This document shows positions 10,339 to 20,464 of a stretch of DNA of 64,000 nt, in pieces (the stretch's first letter is position 1; each line of letters begins with the position of its first letter). Source of the DNA: Streptomyces cadmiisoli (GTDB taxonomy: Bacteria; Actinomycetota; Actinomycetes; Streptomycetales; Streptomycetaceae); the NCBI RefSeq assembly GCF_003261055.1, contig NZ_CP030073.1, positions 3,906,001 to 3,970,000 on the forward strand, read 5' to 3'. The translations under genes were made by a program, and so were the position numbers. The notes under the pieces are model-generated. The model searched no databases. It was not told where the DNA came from and worked only from the letters and a program-made list of their open reading frames with translations.

Positions 10339-10384
10339 GATGTATGGGGATGTATGCCGGCGTATACCGATGAATACACGGATG
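10339..10384. repeat. Short AT-rich 10-bp iterations between convergent genes
   Basis: GATGTATG occurs at 10339 and 10349, followed in the same 10-bp phase by GGCGTATACC and GATGAATACA. The tract is AT-rich relative to its surroundings and ends just before the LysR stop codon. Helical phasing suggests a protein site, but this is inference. Confidence 0.45.
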
Positions 10385-10388
10385 CGCC

Positions 10389-11294
10389 TCAGCGCGCCGC
10401 CGCCCGTGCCAGCTCGTCCAGCGTCGCGGCCACCGCCGGGACCTGAGCCAGGTCCGGCAGGGTGAGGGCGACGATCTCCCGGCGCACCGCCGGTTCCAGT
10501 GCCACCGCTCGCGCCCCCCGCGGCCGTACGGACTCGACGGCGAGCTGGGGCAGGACGGCCACGCCCAGCCCCGCGCCGACCAGGCCCACCACCGCCGGAT
10601 AGTCGTCGGTGGCGAAGTCGATACGGGGGGTGAAGCCCGCCCCCGCGCACACCTGGACCAGCTGGCCGCGGCAGCGCGGGCAGCCCGCGATCCAGGGCTC
10701 GTCGGCGAGTTCACCGATGGCGACGGACTCCGCGCGCGCCAGCCGGTGCCCCTCCGGCACCAGACTGACCAGCCGGTCGGACAGCAGCGGCCGTATCACC
10801 AGGTCGTCCCACTCCTCCGCCTCGCCCGCGCCCGCGGCGCCCTCGTAGCGAAAGGCGAGCGCGATGTCGCAGTCGCCCTCGCGCAGCAGCTCGACGGACT
10901 TCGGCGGTTCGGCCTCCTCCAGGGAGACCCGGGTGCCGGGGTGCGCGGCGCGCAGCGCGGCCAGCGCGGTGGGGACGAGGGTGGAGCTGCCGCTGGGGAA
11001 GGAGACGAGCCGGACCCGTCCGGCCCGCAGTCCGGCGATGGCGGCGACCTCCTCCTCGGCGGCGGTGAGCCCGGCGAGGATGCCCGAGGCGTGCCGGACG
11101 AGTGCCTCGCCGGCCTGGGTGAGCCGCATCTCGCGACCGCTGCGGACCAGCAGCGGTGTGCCCACGGACCCTTCCAGGGCTTTCATCTGCTGGCTGACGG
11201 CGGGCTGCGTGCAGCCCAGCTCGCGCCCCGCGGCCGAGAAGGAACCGGTGGTGGCGACAGCGCGCAGGACGCGCAGATGACGTGCCTCGATCAC
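10389..11294 (-). CDS. LysR-family transcriptional regulator
   Basis: The 301-residue protein has an N-terminal winged HTH (residues about 2-60; GSFSAAGRELGCTQPAVSQQ) and a type 2 periplasmic-binding-like effector domain beginning near residue 90 (VRLVSFPSGSSTLVP). Four cysteines are present, two of them close together in AGCPRCRGQ. It starts with GTG at 11294 with no clear Shine-Dalgarno sequence, so it may be leaderless. It is divergent from the broken MOSC gene, the usual arrangement for a LysR target, but the effector is unknown. Confidence 0.9.
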   Translation of the reverse strand: MIEARHLRVLRAVATTGSFSAAGRELGCTQPAVSQQMKALEGSVGTPLLVRSGREMRLTQAGEALVRHASGILAGLTAAEEEVAAIAGLRAGRVRLVSFPSGSSTLVPTALAALRAAHPGTRVSLEEAEPPKSVELLREGDCDIALAFRYEGAAGAGEAEEWDDLVIRPLLSDRLVSLVPEGHRLARAESVAIGELADEPWIAGCPRCRGQLVQVCAGAGFTPRIDFATDDYPAVVGLVGAGLGVAVLPQLAVESVRPRGARAVALEPAVRREIVALTLPDLAQVPAVAATLDELARAAAR

Positions 11295-11373
11295 CCTCAG
11301 AGCATAAGTGAAGCTTGGGCACGACGTCCGATAATGCGAAGAATCTTTGCCCTGGATGCCTTACCGTGCCGTC

Positions 11374-12043
11374 ATGAGGCTTCTCTCTGTGAACCTGGGC
11401 CGTCCGAAGGCCGTTCCCCACACGGACCAGCCGCAGGGTCTGACCGGCATCGACAAACGTCCGGCCGAGGGGGCCGTACGGGTGACGGCACCCGGCCCCA
11501 AGGGGTTCGGGGCGAGCGGACTGGCCGGCGACGCGATCTGCCACACCCGCCACCACGGCGGCGACGACCAGGCCGTGTACGCCGTGGCGCGGGAGGATCT
11601 CGACGAGTTGGGAGCGCGAGCTGGGCCGGCCGCTGCCGAACGGCTCGTTCGGCGAGAACCTGACGACCGAGGGCCTCGACGTGTCCGGGGCGCGGATCGG
11701 CGAGCGCTGGGGCGTCGGACCGGACCTGGTGCTGGAGGTCACCTCGGGGCGCATCCCCTGTCTGACCTTCCAGGGCCATCTGGGTGAGAAGGGCTGGGTG
11801 CGGAGGTTCACCCGGCGCGGTGCGCCGGGGGCGTACTTCCGGGTCGTGGAGCCGGGTGAGATCCGGGCCGGCGACCCGGTGCGGATCGTGCACCGGCCGG
11901 ACCACGACGTGACCGTCGCCCTGCAGTTCCGGGCGGTGACCACCGAGCGGGAGCTGCTGCCTCGGCTGCTCGCGGCGGGCGAGGCACTGCATCCGGAGGC
12001 GCTCGCGGCGGCGCACAAGTACGTGGCGCGGCAGACCTCCTGA
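11374..12043 (+). pseudogene. MOSC-domain (YiiM-like) protein, frameshifted
   Basis: Two overlapping reading frames together make one MOSC protein. The first runs from the ATG at 11374 (MRLLSVNLGRPKAV) through TRHHGGDDQAVYAVAREDLDE; the expected continuation WERELGRPLPNGSFGENLTTE is then in another frame, reaching the stop at 12043. The break is explained by one extra T in the run at 11608-11609. The second half carries the MOSC Cys (GRIPCLTF) and the usual C-terminal helices. Intact length would be about 222 residues. MOSC proteins are linked to molybdenum-cofactor sulfur chemistry; YiiM members act on N-hydroxylated compounds. Both halves keep high GC3, so the lesion is recent or a sequencing error. 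Confidence 0.85.
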
Positions 12044-12148
12044 GCAGACGTCACGGCCGGGCCGGCAGCCGCCGGGCGCCCGCCCCGGCCGCCCGCACCC
12101 GCCCGCCGCACACGGAATCTTCACGTCCAGGGTCACTACCCTTGGCCC

Positions 12149-12922
12149 ATGACAACGGCTCTGATTACGGGATCGACAGCGGGGATCGGCGCCGCGTTCG
12201 CGCGACGGCTGGCGGCTGACGGGCACAACCTCGTCCTGGTCGCCCGGGACACCGACCGGCTCGGCGTGCAGGCCACCGAGCTGCACGACCGGCACGGCAT
12301 CGAGGCGGAGGTGCTGGCCGCCGACCTGGCGACGGACGACGGCATCGAGACGGTCGCCGCCCGGCTGGGCGACCGCAAGAACCCCGTCGACCTGCTGATC
12401 AACAACGCCGGCTTCGGCAACAAGGGCCAGTTCCTCGACGTGCCCATGGCCGACGAGCTGAAGATGCTCAAGGTGCACTGCGAGGCGGTGCTGCGGCTGA
12501 CGTCGGCGGCGACGGAGGCGATGCGGGCACGGGGACGCGGCGGTGTCGTGAACGTCGCCTCGGTGGCGGCCTTCGTGCCGCGCGGCACCTACGGCGCGTC
12601 CAAGGCGTGGGTCGTGCAGTTCACGCAGGGCGCGGCACGCGATCTGGCGGGCAGCGGGGTGCGGTTGATGGCGCTGTGCCCCGGGTTCGTGCGGACGGAG
12701 TTCCACGCGCGGGCCGGGATGGGGACGGACAGCATTCCGGGCTGGATGTGGCTCGACGCCGACAAGCTGGTGGCGGCGGCGCTCGCCGACCTGGCCCGCG
12801 GCAAGTCCGTGTCGGTCCCGGATCCGCGGTACAAGACGCTGATGGGTGTGGTGAAGGTCGTGCCGCGCGGGCTGCTCGGCGGGATCAGTTCGCGGACGGG
12901 CCGGAAGTACGGGCCGCGGTAG
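12149..12922 (+). CDS. Short-chain dehydrogenase/reductase
   Basis: Classical SDR of 257 residues with the NAD(P) motif TGSTAGIG (residues 7-14), NNAG at 85-88 and catalytic S138, Y148 and K152 in YGASK. The substrate is unknown. A possible -10 element (TACCCT) sits only about 10 nt before the ATG and no Shine-Dalgarno site is visible, which suggests a leaderless transcript. It lies 105 nt downstream of the MOSC pseudogene. Confidence 0.92.
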   Translation: MTTALITGSTAGIGAAFARRLAADGHNLVLVARDTDRLGVQATELHDRHGIEAEVLAADLATDDGIETVAARLGDRKNPVDLLINNAGFGNKGQFLDVPMADELKMLKVHCEAVLRLTSAATEAMRARGRGGVVNVASVAAFVPRGTYGASKAWVVQFTQGAARDLAGSGVRLMALCPGFVRTEFHARAGMGTDSIPGWMWLDADKLVAAALADLARGKSVSVPDPRYKTLMGVVKVVPRGLLGGISSRTGRKYGPR

Positions 12923-13019
12923 CGCGGTTGCGCCGGGCGCCCGGCGGGAGCGTCGCGCCGAGCCGCCGGTGGGAGAATGGAGCCGTTCACCGGGACCCAG
13001 GGGGCCGGGAGGCGGCGTC

Positions 13020-13727
13020 ATGACATTCGTGCAGGTCATCGACTGCAAGACCAGTCGGTTCGACGAGATGAGCCGGCTGATGGACACATGGGTCGAGCAG
13101 ACCAGGGGCAAGCGCGCGGCGGCGCACAACGTGATCGGCAAGGACCGGTCCGACGCGTCGCACTTCATCGAGATCCTGGAGTTCCCCTCGTACGAGGAGG
13201 CGATGCGGAACTCCAACCTGCCGGAGACCGACCGGGTCTTCCAGGAGATGGTCGCGCTGTGCGACGAGTTGCCGACCTTCACCGATCTGGTGGTGGTGCG
13301 TGACGACCAGCTGGAGACGTCCACCGTACGGCGCTACTTCGAGGTGATCGCCGCCGAGGGCGAGCTGCCGCCGCTGAACGATCTGATGGCGGAGCACTAC
13401 CGCGATCACCAGCCGGGCGACGAGCAGGACATCCTCGGGATGGACCACGTCCGGCGCGAGCTGGAGATGTGGCGGGCGGCCTTCGACTTCGAGTTCAGCG
13501 TCGAGGACCTCATCGCACAGGACGACCGGGTGTGCGCGCGGTGGTTCTGGACGGGCACCCACAAGGGCGACTTCCTGGGGATCCCGGCCGATGGGCGGAA
13601 GGTCTCCATGACGGGGACCACCGTCTTCCGCTGCGGCGGGGACGGAAAGCTCGCCGAGGGCTGGTGGGAGTACGACCGGCTCGGGCTGATGGCGCAGCTG
13701 GGCGCGCTCGACGACCTGGAGCGGTAG
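13020..13727 (+). CDS. Two-domain protein: dimeric alpha/beta-barrel plus SnoaL-like ester cyclase
   Basis: Residues 1-95 resemble a ferredoxin-fold, ABM-like domain (MTFVQVIDCKTSRFDEM, HFIEILEFPSYEEA), and residues about 100-235 resemble the SnoaL-like polyketide/ester cyclase fold (RYFEVIAAEG, RWFWTGTHKGDFLGIPADG, VFRCGGDGKLAEGWWEYD). ATG at 13020 with GGGAGG 7 nt upstream. Neither half has a substrate I can name; SnoaL-like domains include many non-cyclase hydrolases and isomerases. It follows the SDR by 97 nt and could be cotranscribed. Confidence 0.8.
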   Translation: MTFVQVIDCKTSRFDEMSRLMDTWVEQTRGKRAAAHNVIGKDRSDASHFIEILEFPSYEEAMRNSNLPETDRVFQEMVALCDELPTFTDLVVVRDDQLETSTVRRYFEVIAAEGELPPLNDLMAEHYRDHQPGDEQDILGMDHVRRELEMWRAAFDFEFSVEDLIAQDDRVCARWFWTGTHKGDFLGIPADGRKVSMTGTTVFRCGGDGKLAEGWWEYDRLGLMAQLGALDDLER

Positions 13728-13749
13728 GTACGGCGGCCCGGACACGCCG

Positions 13750-13789
13750 AGGGCCCGGCGCCCCCTCGCGGGAGGGGACGCCGGGCCCT
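13750..13789. terminator. Bidirectional terminator
   Basis: 11-bp outer stem (13750-13760 with 13779-13789) extended inward by complementary C and G runs. It lies between the ester-cyclase-like gene on the plus strand and the end of groEL1 on the minus strand. Confidence 0.8.
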
Positions 13790-13814
13790 GCTGCCGTACG
13801 GCTGCGCGATCGCG

Positions 13815-15467
<1,653 letters not shown>

Positions 15468-15558
15468 CTAGGTGAAATTGACTGCGCCCCGGGCGCCCGG
15501 CTTCTTGTCGGTAGCGGGGGCCAGGGGCGCAGCTGGAAGCAAGGTGCTTCGGGGTGAA

Positions 15559-15867
15559 TTACTTCTCGATGATCGCGAGCACGTCGCGAGCCGAGAGGAC
15601 GAGGTACTCCTCGCCGTTGTACTTCACCTCGGTGCCGCCGTACTTGCTGTAGAGCACGACGTCGCCGACGGCGACGTCGAGCGGAAGGCGGTTGCCCTCC
15701 TCGAAGCGGCCCGGGCCCACGGCCAGGACGACGCCCTCCTGGGGCTTCTCCTTGGCGGTGTCCGGAATGACCAGGCCAGAGGCCGTGGTCTGCTCGGCGT
15801 CCAGCGGCTGGACCACGATGCGGTCCTCGAGCGGCTTGATGGCAACCTTGGAGCTGGCGGTCGTCAC
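15559..15867 (-). CDS. groES: Co-chaperonin GroES (Hsp10)
   Basis: Heptameric lid of the GroEL chamber, 102 residues, a normal length. Conserved segments include [11 protein letters not shown], the mobile-loop region [11 protein letters not shown] and [12 protein letters not shown]. It starts with GTG at 15867, preceded by a GGGGGAGG site. First gene of the groES-groEL1 operon, transcribed from a promoter overlapped by HrcA operators. Confidence 0.97.
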   Translation of the reverse strand: MTTASSKVAIKPLEDRIVVQPLDAEQTTASGLVIPDTAKEKPQEGVVLAVGPGRFEEGNRLPLDVAVGDVVLYSKYGGTEVKYNGEEYLVLSARDVLAIIEK

Positions 15868-15966
15868 GATCCGACCTCCCCCTTCGGAGATCTCACGGGG
15901 TTAACTGTCTGAGGTGGCGACCAGGTCGATCCGTCGTCGCGGGTGCCGGACCTGCCCGTCGCGTAG

Positions 15967-15993
15967 TTGGCACTCTCATCTGCCGAGTGCCAG
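15967..15993. promoter_or_regulatory. CIRCE operator, proximal
   Basis: TTGGCACTC and GAGTGCCAG separated by 9 bp match the HrcA-binding CIRCE consensus (TTAGCACTC-N9-GAGTGCTAA) with few differences. It sits at or just after the predicted groES transcription start. Confidence 0.9.
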
Positions 15994-16000
15994 AGCCGAG

Positions 16001-16028
16001 ACTATGACCGCGATTAGCACTCGGTCAA
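16001..16028 (-). promoter_or_regulatory. Candidate groES-groEL1 promoter
   Basis: On the minus strand TTGACC (16023-16028) and CATAGT (16001-16006) are 16 bp apart, a vegetative-type promoter. The -35 and spacer lie inside the distal CIRCE and the start point abuts the proximal one. Confidence 0.7.
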
Positions 16029-16040
16029 GCGGAGTGCCAA
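16014..16040. promoter_or_regulatory. CIRCE operator, distal
   Basis: TTAGCACTC and GAGTGCCAA separated by 9 bp, an HrcA operator nearly identical to the consensus. It covers the -35 region of the groES promoter. hrcA itself is not in the window. Confidence 0.93.
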
Positions 16041-16086
16041 TCGCCCGCGGCGTGGCGTCGGAATTCGCATGCCGTCGCGGCCGCAC

Positions 16087-16896
16087 TCACAGGTAGTCCT
16101 CCAGGCGTCCGACCGTCAGACCCGCCTCCTGGATCCGGTTCAGCAGACGGGTCGTACGGGCCACCAGGGAGGGTGTCGGGGTCTCGGTCGCGGGGACGGA
16201 GACGATGTCGCCGGGGCGCAGCCGGTCCGCTCCGCCGGTGAAGGTGAGGCCGTAGGCGTCCATCGTGGCGCGCCACAGGACGACGGCGGAGATGCCGCAG
16301 TCGGCGGCGGCGCGCAGGGTGGTCGTGTCGTGGAGGCCGTAGGGCGGGCGGAAGAGGCGGGGGCGGACGCCGAAGCGGGAGCCGAGCTTGGTCTGCTGGC
16401 CGCAGATCTCGGCGCGCTGGCCGGCGAGGGGCAGTCCCCGCAGGGCGGCGTGGTCGAGGGTGTGGTTCTGGATGCTCGCGCCGACCGAGCGCAGCCGGGA
16501 GAAGTGGCCGTAGCCCGGGCCGACGACGCTGTCCGTGAGGAACATGCTGACCGGCAGCCGCAGTTCGCGGACCATGTCGACGAAGCGCGGGTCGCGCTCC
16601 GCGCCGTCGTCGTAGGTGAGGAAGACGACCTTGTCGCCGGTGCGGACGCGGTCGACGACGGGGGGCAGGCCCGCGCTCCGGGCGGGCGGCGAGTGGGACG
16701 GCGGACGCGGGGGCGGCGACAGCGGGGAGGTCAGGCCCCAGCGGCGGTGGGCGGGGGCCTCGGCCGGCGATCCGGGGGCTGCCACCCGGTCCGGGGCCTC
16801 CCTGCCCGACCGCTCGGCGGGGGTGACGGTCAGGGCGCAGCCGGTCAGCGCGATCAGCATCAGTGCCGGGCCGGCCAGCCGTCTGCGCCCCGTCAC
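16087..16896 (-). CDS. Polysaccharide deacetylase lipoprotein (NodB domain), second of tandem pair
   Basis: Predicted secreted lipoprotein of 269 residues: a short signal peptide ends in the lipobox LTGC, a Pro-rich linker follows, then a NodB homology domain with TYDDG (metal Asp pair) and NHTLDH (metal His pair) and RPPYG. The family removes N- or O-acetyl groups from glycans, here probably peptidoglycan or a cell-wall polymer. The GTG start overlaps the stop codon of the upstream paralogue (GTGA), so translation is coupled. It is shorter than its neighbour and more diverged around the second metal site. Confidence 0.88.
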   Translation of the reverse strand: MTGRRRLAGPALMLIALTGCALTVTPAERSGREAPDRVAAPGSPAEAPAHRRWGLTSPLSPPPRPPSHSPPARSAGLPPVVDRVRTGDKVVFLTYDDGAERDPRFVDMVRELRLPVSMFLTDSVVGPGYGHFSRLRSVGASIQNHTLDHAALRGLPLAGQRAEICGQQTKLGSRFGVRPRLFRPPYGLHDTTTLRAAADCGISAVVLWRATMDAYGLTFTGGADRLRPGDIVSVPATETPTPSLVARTTRLLNRIQEAGLTVGRLEDYL

Positions 16897-17822
16897 AGGT
16901 AGTCCTCCAGCCGGGCCACCGCGTACCCCTGGGCGGTGACCTTGTCGAGGAACCGGCGGATCATGTCCGGCATGGTGCCCTGCCAGTCCTCCGGGCCGCG
17001 GAAATGGCTGAGGACGATGTCACCGGGGTGCAGGTCCTGGTCCCACTCGCGGTACTCCCAGTGGTCGACGAACACCTCCTCGCTCCACAGCGGGACGTAC
17101 TTGACGCCGCACTCCTTGGCGGCGTGCAGGGTGTCCTGGTCGTAGTTGCCGAACGGCGGCCGGAACAGGGCCGGGCGCTTGCCGTAGCGCTTCTCGATGA
17201 CGTCCTGCATGCCGCAGATCTCGGTGCGCTGGTCCTCGTAGGACAGGGCGGGCAGGTACGGGTGGGTCAGGGTGTGGTTGTTCAGGGCCACGCCGTGGTC
17301 CCGCATCCGCTTGAAGTAGCCGTAGTCCTCGTTGACCAGGTAGTCGCTGAGGAAGGCCGAGTACGGGATCCTCAGCTCCTTCATCATCCGCAGGAACGCC
17401 GGGTCCTTCTCGGCGCCGTCGTCGATGGTGAGGAAGACGATCCGGTGTTCGGTCGGGACGGTGGTGAAGACCGGCGGGAGGCCCTGCTCGGCGTGCCCGT
17501 CGACCTCGAAGCCCTCCCGGGTCACGATGTCCGGCTTCCGCACGGGCGGTGGCGGTGGCCGCAGCGGGACACTCTTCAGGCCCCACTCCTTGGCGGCGGC
17601 GGCACGGGCGGCCAAGTCGGCGCTGAGCCGGCCCGCGTAGCGGTCCAGGGCGCGCGCCGGGGGCGCCTTCAGGGGTGCCTGCTGGCCCGGGGCGGGCCGG
17701 ACCTCCGGGCCGTCCTGCACACAGCCGGAGACGATGGCGGCACCGGCCAGTACGGCGAGCGCGGCCCTGACCGCCATGTGCCGACGTGACCGAGATTTGT
17801 CAGTTTGTCGTACTACTCGCAT
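16893..17822 (-). CDS. Polysaccharide deacetylase lipoprotein (NodB domain), first of tandem pair
   Basis: 309-residue lipoprotein: a basic N-terminus and hydrophobic stretch end in the lipobox VSGC, then a linker and a NodB domain with TIDDG, NHTLTH and RPPFGNYD. The ATG at 17822 is chosen over an in-frame start at 17867 because GGGAGG precedes it at usable distance and the signal peptide starts at once. It shares the AKEWGLKSVPLRPPPPP linker pattern with its downstream paralogue, so the pair arose by duplication. Likely cell-envelope glycan modification. Confidence 0.9.
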   Translation of the reverse strand: MRVVRQTDKSRSRRHMAVRAALAVLAGAAIVSGCVQDGPEVRPAPGQQAPLKAPPARALDRYAGRLSADLAARAAAAKEWGLKSVPLRPPPPPVRKPDIVTREGFEVDGHAEQGLPPVFTTVPTEHRIVFLTIDDGAEKDPAFLRMMKELRIPYSAFLSDYLVNEDYGYFKRMRDHGVALNNHTLTHPYLPALSYEDQRTEICGMQDVIEKRYGKRPALFRPPFGNYDQDTLHAAKECGVKYVPLWSEEVFVDHWEYREWDQDLHPGDIVLSHFRGPEDWQGTMPDMIRRFLDKVTAQGYAVARLEDYL

Positions 17823-17873
17823 GGCGCCGGATCCTCCCAGCACCGGCATCCGATCGGCGGCCGACACCTCCTA

Positions 17874-17888
17874 AGGAGGCGCACCATC
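17874..17888 (+). promoter_or_regulatory. Strong Shine-Dalgarno 6 nt before an in-frame ATC
   Basis: AGGAGG at 17874-17879 is followed after 6 nt by ATC at 17886, in frame with the methyltransferase. No ATG or GTG lies at the right distance in that frame. Either ATC is the initiation codon or this base is a mutation of an ATG. Confidence 0.5.
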
Positions 17889-17912
17889 CACCGACTGGCC
17901 GACAATGTCCCG

Positions 17913-19097
17913 GTGAACGACCTCCTCGCCCCCCTGCTCACCGCCGAGGGCCGGGCCCTCCTCGACGAGGTGCGCGGCACGGACCCCGCCCGGGAACTCG
18001 CCGTCGCCACCCGGCTGCGGCGCGAACACCCGGCCGAACTGGTGTCGGCGGCACTCGGACAGGCACGGCTGCGGCAGCGGGCGGTCGCGAAGTTCGGGGC
18101 GGAGGACGCGCAGCGGATGTTCTTCACGCCCAACGGCGTGGAGCAGTCGACGCGGGCGAGCGTGGCGGCGTACCGCGCGCGCAGGTTCCGCGAGCTGGGC
18201 GTGACGTCCGTGGCCGACCTGTGCTGCGGCATCGGGGGTGACGCCGTCGCGCTCGCCCGGGCGGGCATCCGGGTCCTCGCCGTGGACCGCGACCCGCTGA
18301 CCGCGGCGGTGGCCCGCGCGAACGCCGAGGCGCTGGGGCTCGACGCGCTGATCGAGGTGCGCGAGGCGGACGTCACCGAGGTGGACGTGTCGGCGTACGA
18401 CGCGGTCTTCGTGGATCCGGCGCGGCGCGGCGGGCGCGGCAGGATCTTCGATCCCGAGGCCTACTCACCGCCGCTGTCGTGGGCCGTGCGGACGGCCCTG
18501 CGGGCCCCGCACGCCGCCCTGAAGGTCGCGCCGGGCATTCCGCACGAGGCCGTGCCCGAGGCGGCCGAGGCCGAGTGGATCTCGGACGGCGGGGACGTGA
18601 AGGAGGCGGTGCTCTGGTTCGGCACCGAGCCCGGGCTGGTCCGGGCCACCCTGCTGCCGGGGCCGCGCACCCTGCGCTCCCGCGGACTGCCCGACCCGGC
18701 GGTGCGTCCCGTCGGACGCTTCCTGTACGAGCCCGACGGCGCCGTCATCCGCGCCCATCTGGTCGCCGAGGCGGCCGACGAGCTGGACGGCGGACTGGTC
18801 GACGAGACCATCGCCTACGTCACGGCGGACGAGCTGCGCCCCACCCCGTACGCGACCGCCTACGAGATCACCGATCGGCTTCCCTTCAACGTCAAGAAGC
18901 TGAAGGCGCTGCTGCGGGAGCGGGAGGTGGGGATCCTGACCGTGAAGAAGCGGGGCTCGGCGGTGGAGCCGGAGGAACTGCGCAAGAAGGTCAAGCCGCA
19001 GGGGCCGCACGCCGCGACCGTGTTCCTGACCCGGGTCGCGGGCGCGCCCACCATGCTGATCGGCCGGCCGGCCGAGACCCCTCAGGAGCCCTCGTAG
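17913..19097 (+). CDS. Class I SAM-dependent methyltransferase with THUMP-like C-terminal domain
   Basis: The SAM-binding motif ADLCCGIGGDAVALA begins near residue 95, followed by VDRDPL and the DAVFVDPARR motif; the C-terminal region (FNVKKLKALLREREVG, KKRG) matches the THUMP-like domain of nucleic-acid-modifying proteins. The family is uncharacterised but probably modifies RNA. The first conventional start is the GTG at 17913 (394 residues), which has no ribosome binding site; a strong one precedes an in-frame ATC at 17886, which would add nine residues. Divergent from the deacetylase pair; the two 5' ends are 63-90 nt apart. Confidence 0.88.
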   Translation: MNDLLAPLLTAEGRALLDEVRGTDPARELAVATRLRREHPAELVSAALGQARLRQRAVAKFGAEDAQRMFFTPNGVEQSTRASVAAYRARRFRELGVTSVADLCCGIGGDAVALARAGIRVLAVDRDPLTAAVARANAEALGLDALIEVREADVTEVDVSAYDAVFVDPARRGGRGRIFDPEAYSPPLSWAVRTALRAPHAALKVAPGIPHEAVPEAAEAEWISDGGDVKEAVLWFGTEPGLVRATLLPGPRTLRSRGLPDPAVRPVGRFLYEPDGAVIRAHLVAEAADELDGGLVDETIAYVTADELRPTPYATAYEITDRLPFNVKKLKALLREREVGILTVKKRGSAVEPEELRKKVKPQGPHAATVFLTRVAGAPTMLIGRPAETPQEPS

Positions 19098-19117
19098 GGC
19101 CGGGCGGGCCGTTCGGA

Positions 19118-20416
19118 TCACGTGCCGGGCGGGTCTTCGGCGCACGCCCGTGCCCGGTCCGCCAGCATCCTGCGCTCCGGCTCGTTGCGGGCCAGCGAGG
19201 CCGCCCGTTCGAACTCCGCCCGCGCCTCCGCCGTACGGCCGAGGCGGGCCAGCAGATCGCCGCGCACGCTCGGCAGCAGGTGGTAGTCGCGCAGGGCGGG
19301 TTCGGCGGCCAGCGCGTCGACGATGTCCAGCGCCGGCTGCGGGCCGTCGGCCATCGACACGGCGACCGCGCGGTTGAGCTCGACGACCGGGGAGGGCGCG
19401 CGGGCGGCGAGCAGCGCGTACAGCGTGGCGATACGCGGCCAGTCGGTCTCCTCCCAGGTGTGCGCGTACGTGTGGCAGGCGGCGATCGCGGCCTGGAGGG
19501 CGTACGGGCCCGGCGCTCCGCCGGCGGTGGCGTCGGCCCGGCCCAGTGCGGTGATGCCGCGGGCCACGAGCATGCGGTTCCAGCGGCTGCGGTTCTGGTC
19601 CTTCAGCAGCACGGGTTCGCCCTTCGGGCCGATGCGCGCGGCCGCGCGGGACGCCTGGAACTCCAGCAGCGCGGTCAGGCCGTGCACCTCGGACTCCTCG
19701 GGCATCAGACCCGAGAGCACCCGGGCCAGGCGCTGGGCGTCCTCGCAGAGCCCGGGGCGCAGCAGGTCGTCGCCGCCCGTGGCGGAGTAGCCCTCGTTGA
19801 AGATCAGGTAGATGACGTCGAGCACGGAACCCAGGCGCGCCGCGCGGTCGGGGCCGCCGGGGACTTCGAAGGGGACGTTCTTCGCGGCCAGGGTGCGCTT
19901 GGCGCGCACGATGCGCTGTGCCACGGTCGCCTCCGGCACCAGGAAGGCGCGGGCGATCTCGGTCGTCGTCAGCCCGCCGAGCAGCCGCAGGGTGAGGGCG
20001 ACACGGGCCTCGGCGGACAGCACCGGGTGGCAGGCCGTGAAGACCAGCCTCAGCAGGTCGTCGTCGATGTCGTCGGGGTCGGCGGGCTCCGCCGGGGGAA
20101 CGGCGGTCTCCAGGCTCCGCCCGATCTCCGCCAGCTTGCGCGCGTAGGCCTCGCGGCGGCGGATCAGGTCGACCGCGCGGTGGCGCGCGGTCGTCATGAG
20201 CCAGGCCCCGGGGTTGTCCGGCACCCCGTCCCGCGGCCACTGCTCCAGGGCGGCGACCAGCGCGTCCTGGGCGAGTTCCTCGGCGATACCGATGTCGCGG
20301 ACGGTGCGCGTCAGGGCGGCGATGATGCGCGGGGACTCGATCCGGAAGACGGTCTCCACGGTGTGGCGGGCGGTTTCCGCGGGGCCGCGCGGGCCCGCGG
20401 CGGGCTGCTGGTGCAC
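19118..20416 (-). CDS. ECF42-type RNA polymerase sigma factor with long C-terminal extension
   Basis: The first 170 residues hold sigma regions 2 (AWLMTTARHRAVDLIRRR) and 4 (LTLRLLGGLTTTEIARAFLV). The remaining 250 residues form a helical, TPR-like extension (NEGYSATGG, YALQAAIAACH, VELNRAVAVSMADGP) that defines group ECF42. Such factors lack an anti-sigma factor and depend on the extension; they are typically encoded beside DGPF proteins, as here. GTG start at 20416 without a strong ribosome binding site. Length 432 residues, normal for the group. Confidence 0.93.
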   Translation of the reverse strand: MHQQPAAGPRGPAETARHTVETVFRIESPRIIAALTRTVRDIGIAEELAQDALVAALEQWPRDGVPDNPGAWLMTTARHRAVDLIRRREAYARKLAEIGRSLETAVPPAEPADPDDIDDDLLRLVFTACHPVLSAEARVALTLRLLGGLTTTEIARAFLVPEATVAQRIVRAKRTLAAKNVPFEVPGGPDRAARLGSVLDVIYLIFNEGYSATGGDDLLRPGLCEDAQRLARVLSGLMPEESEVHGLTALLEFQASRAAARIGPKGEPVLLKDQNRSRWNRMLVARGITALGRADATAGGAPGPYALQAAIAACHTYAHTWEETDWPRIATLYALLAARAPSPVVELNRAVAVSMADGPQPALDIVDALAAEPALRDYHLLPSVRGDLLARLGRTAEARAEFERAASLARNEPERRMLADRARACAEDPPGT

Positions 20417-20464
20417 AGCCCACCATCGAACACCCCGGACGGCCCCGCGCCAAGGACCGTCCGG

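Noticed and set aside
11600..11680. Programmed frameshift in the MOSC gene
   Set aside because: No slippery heptamer or stimulatory structure was seen at the break; a simple indel explains it better.
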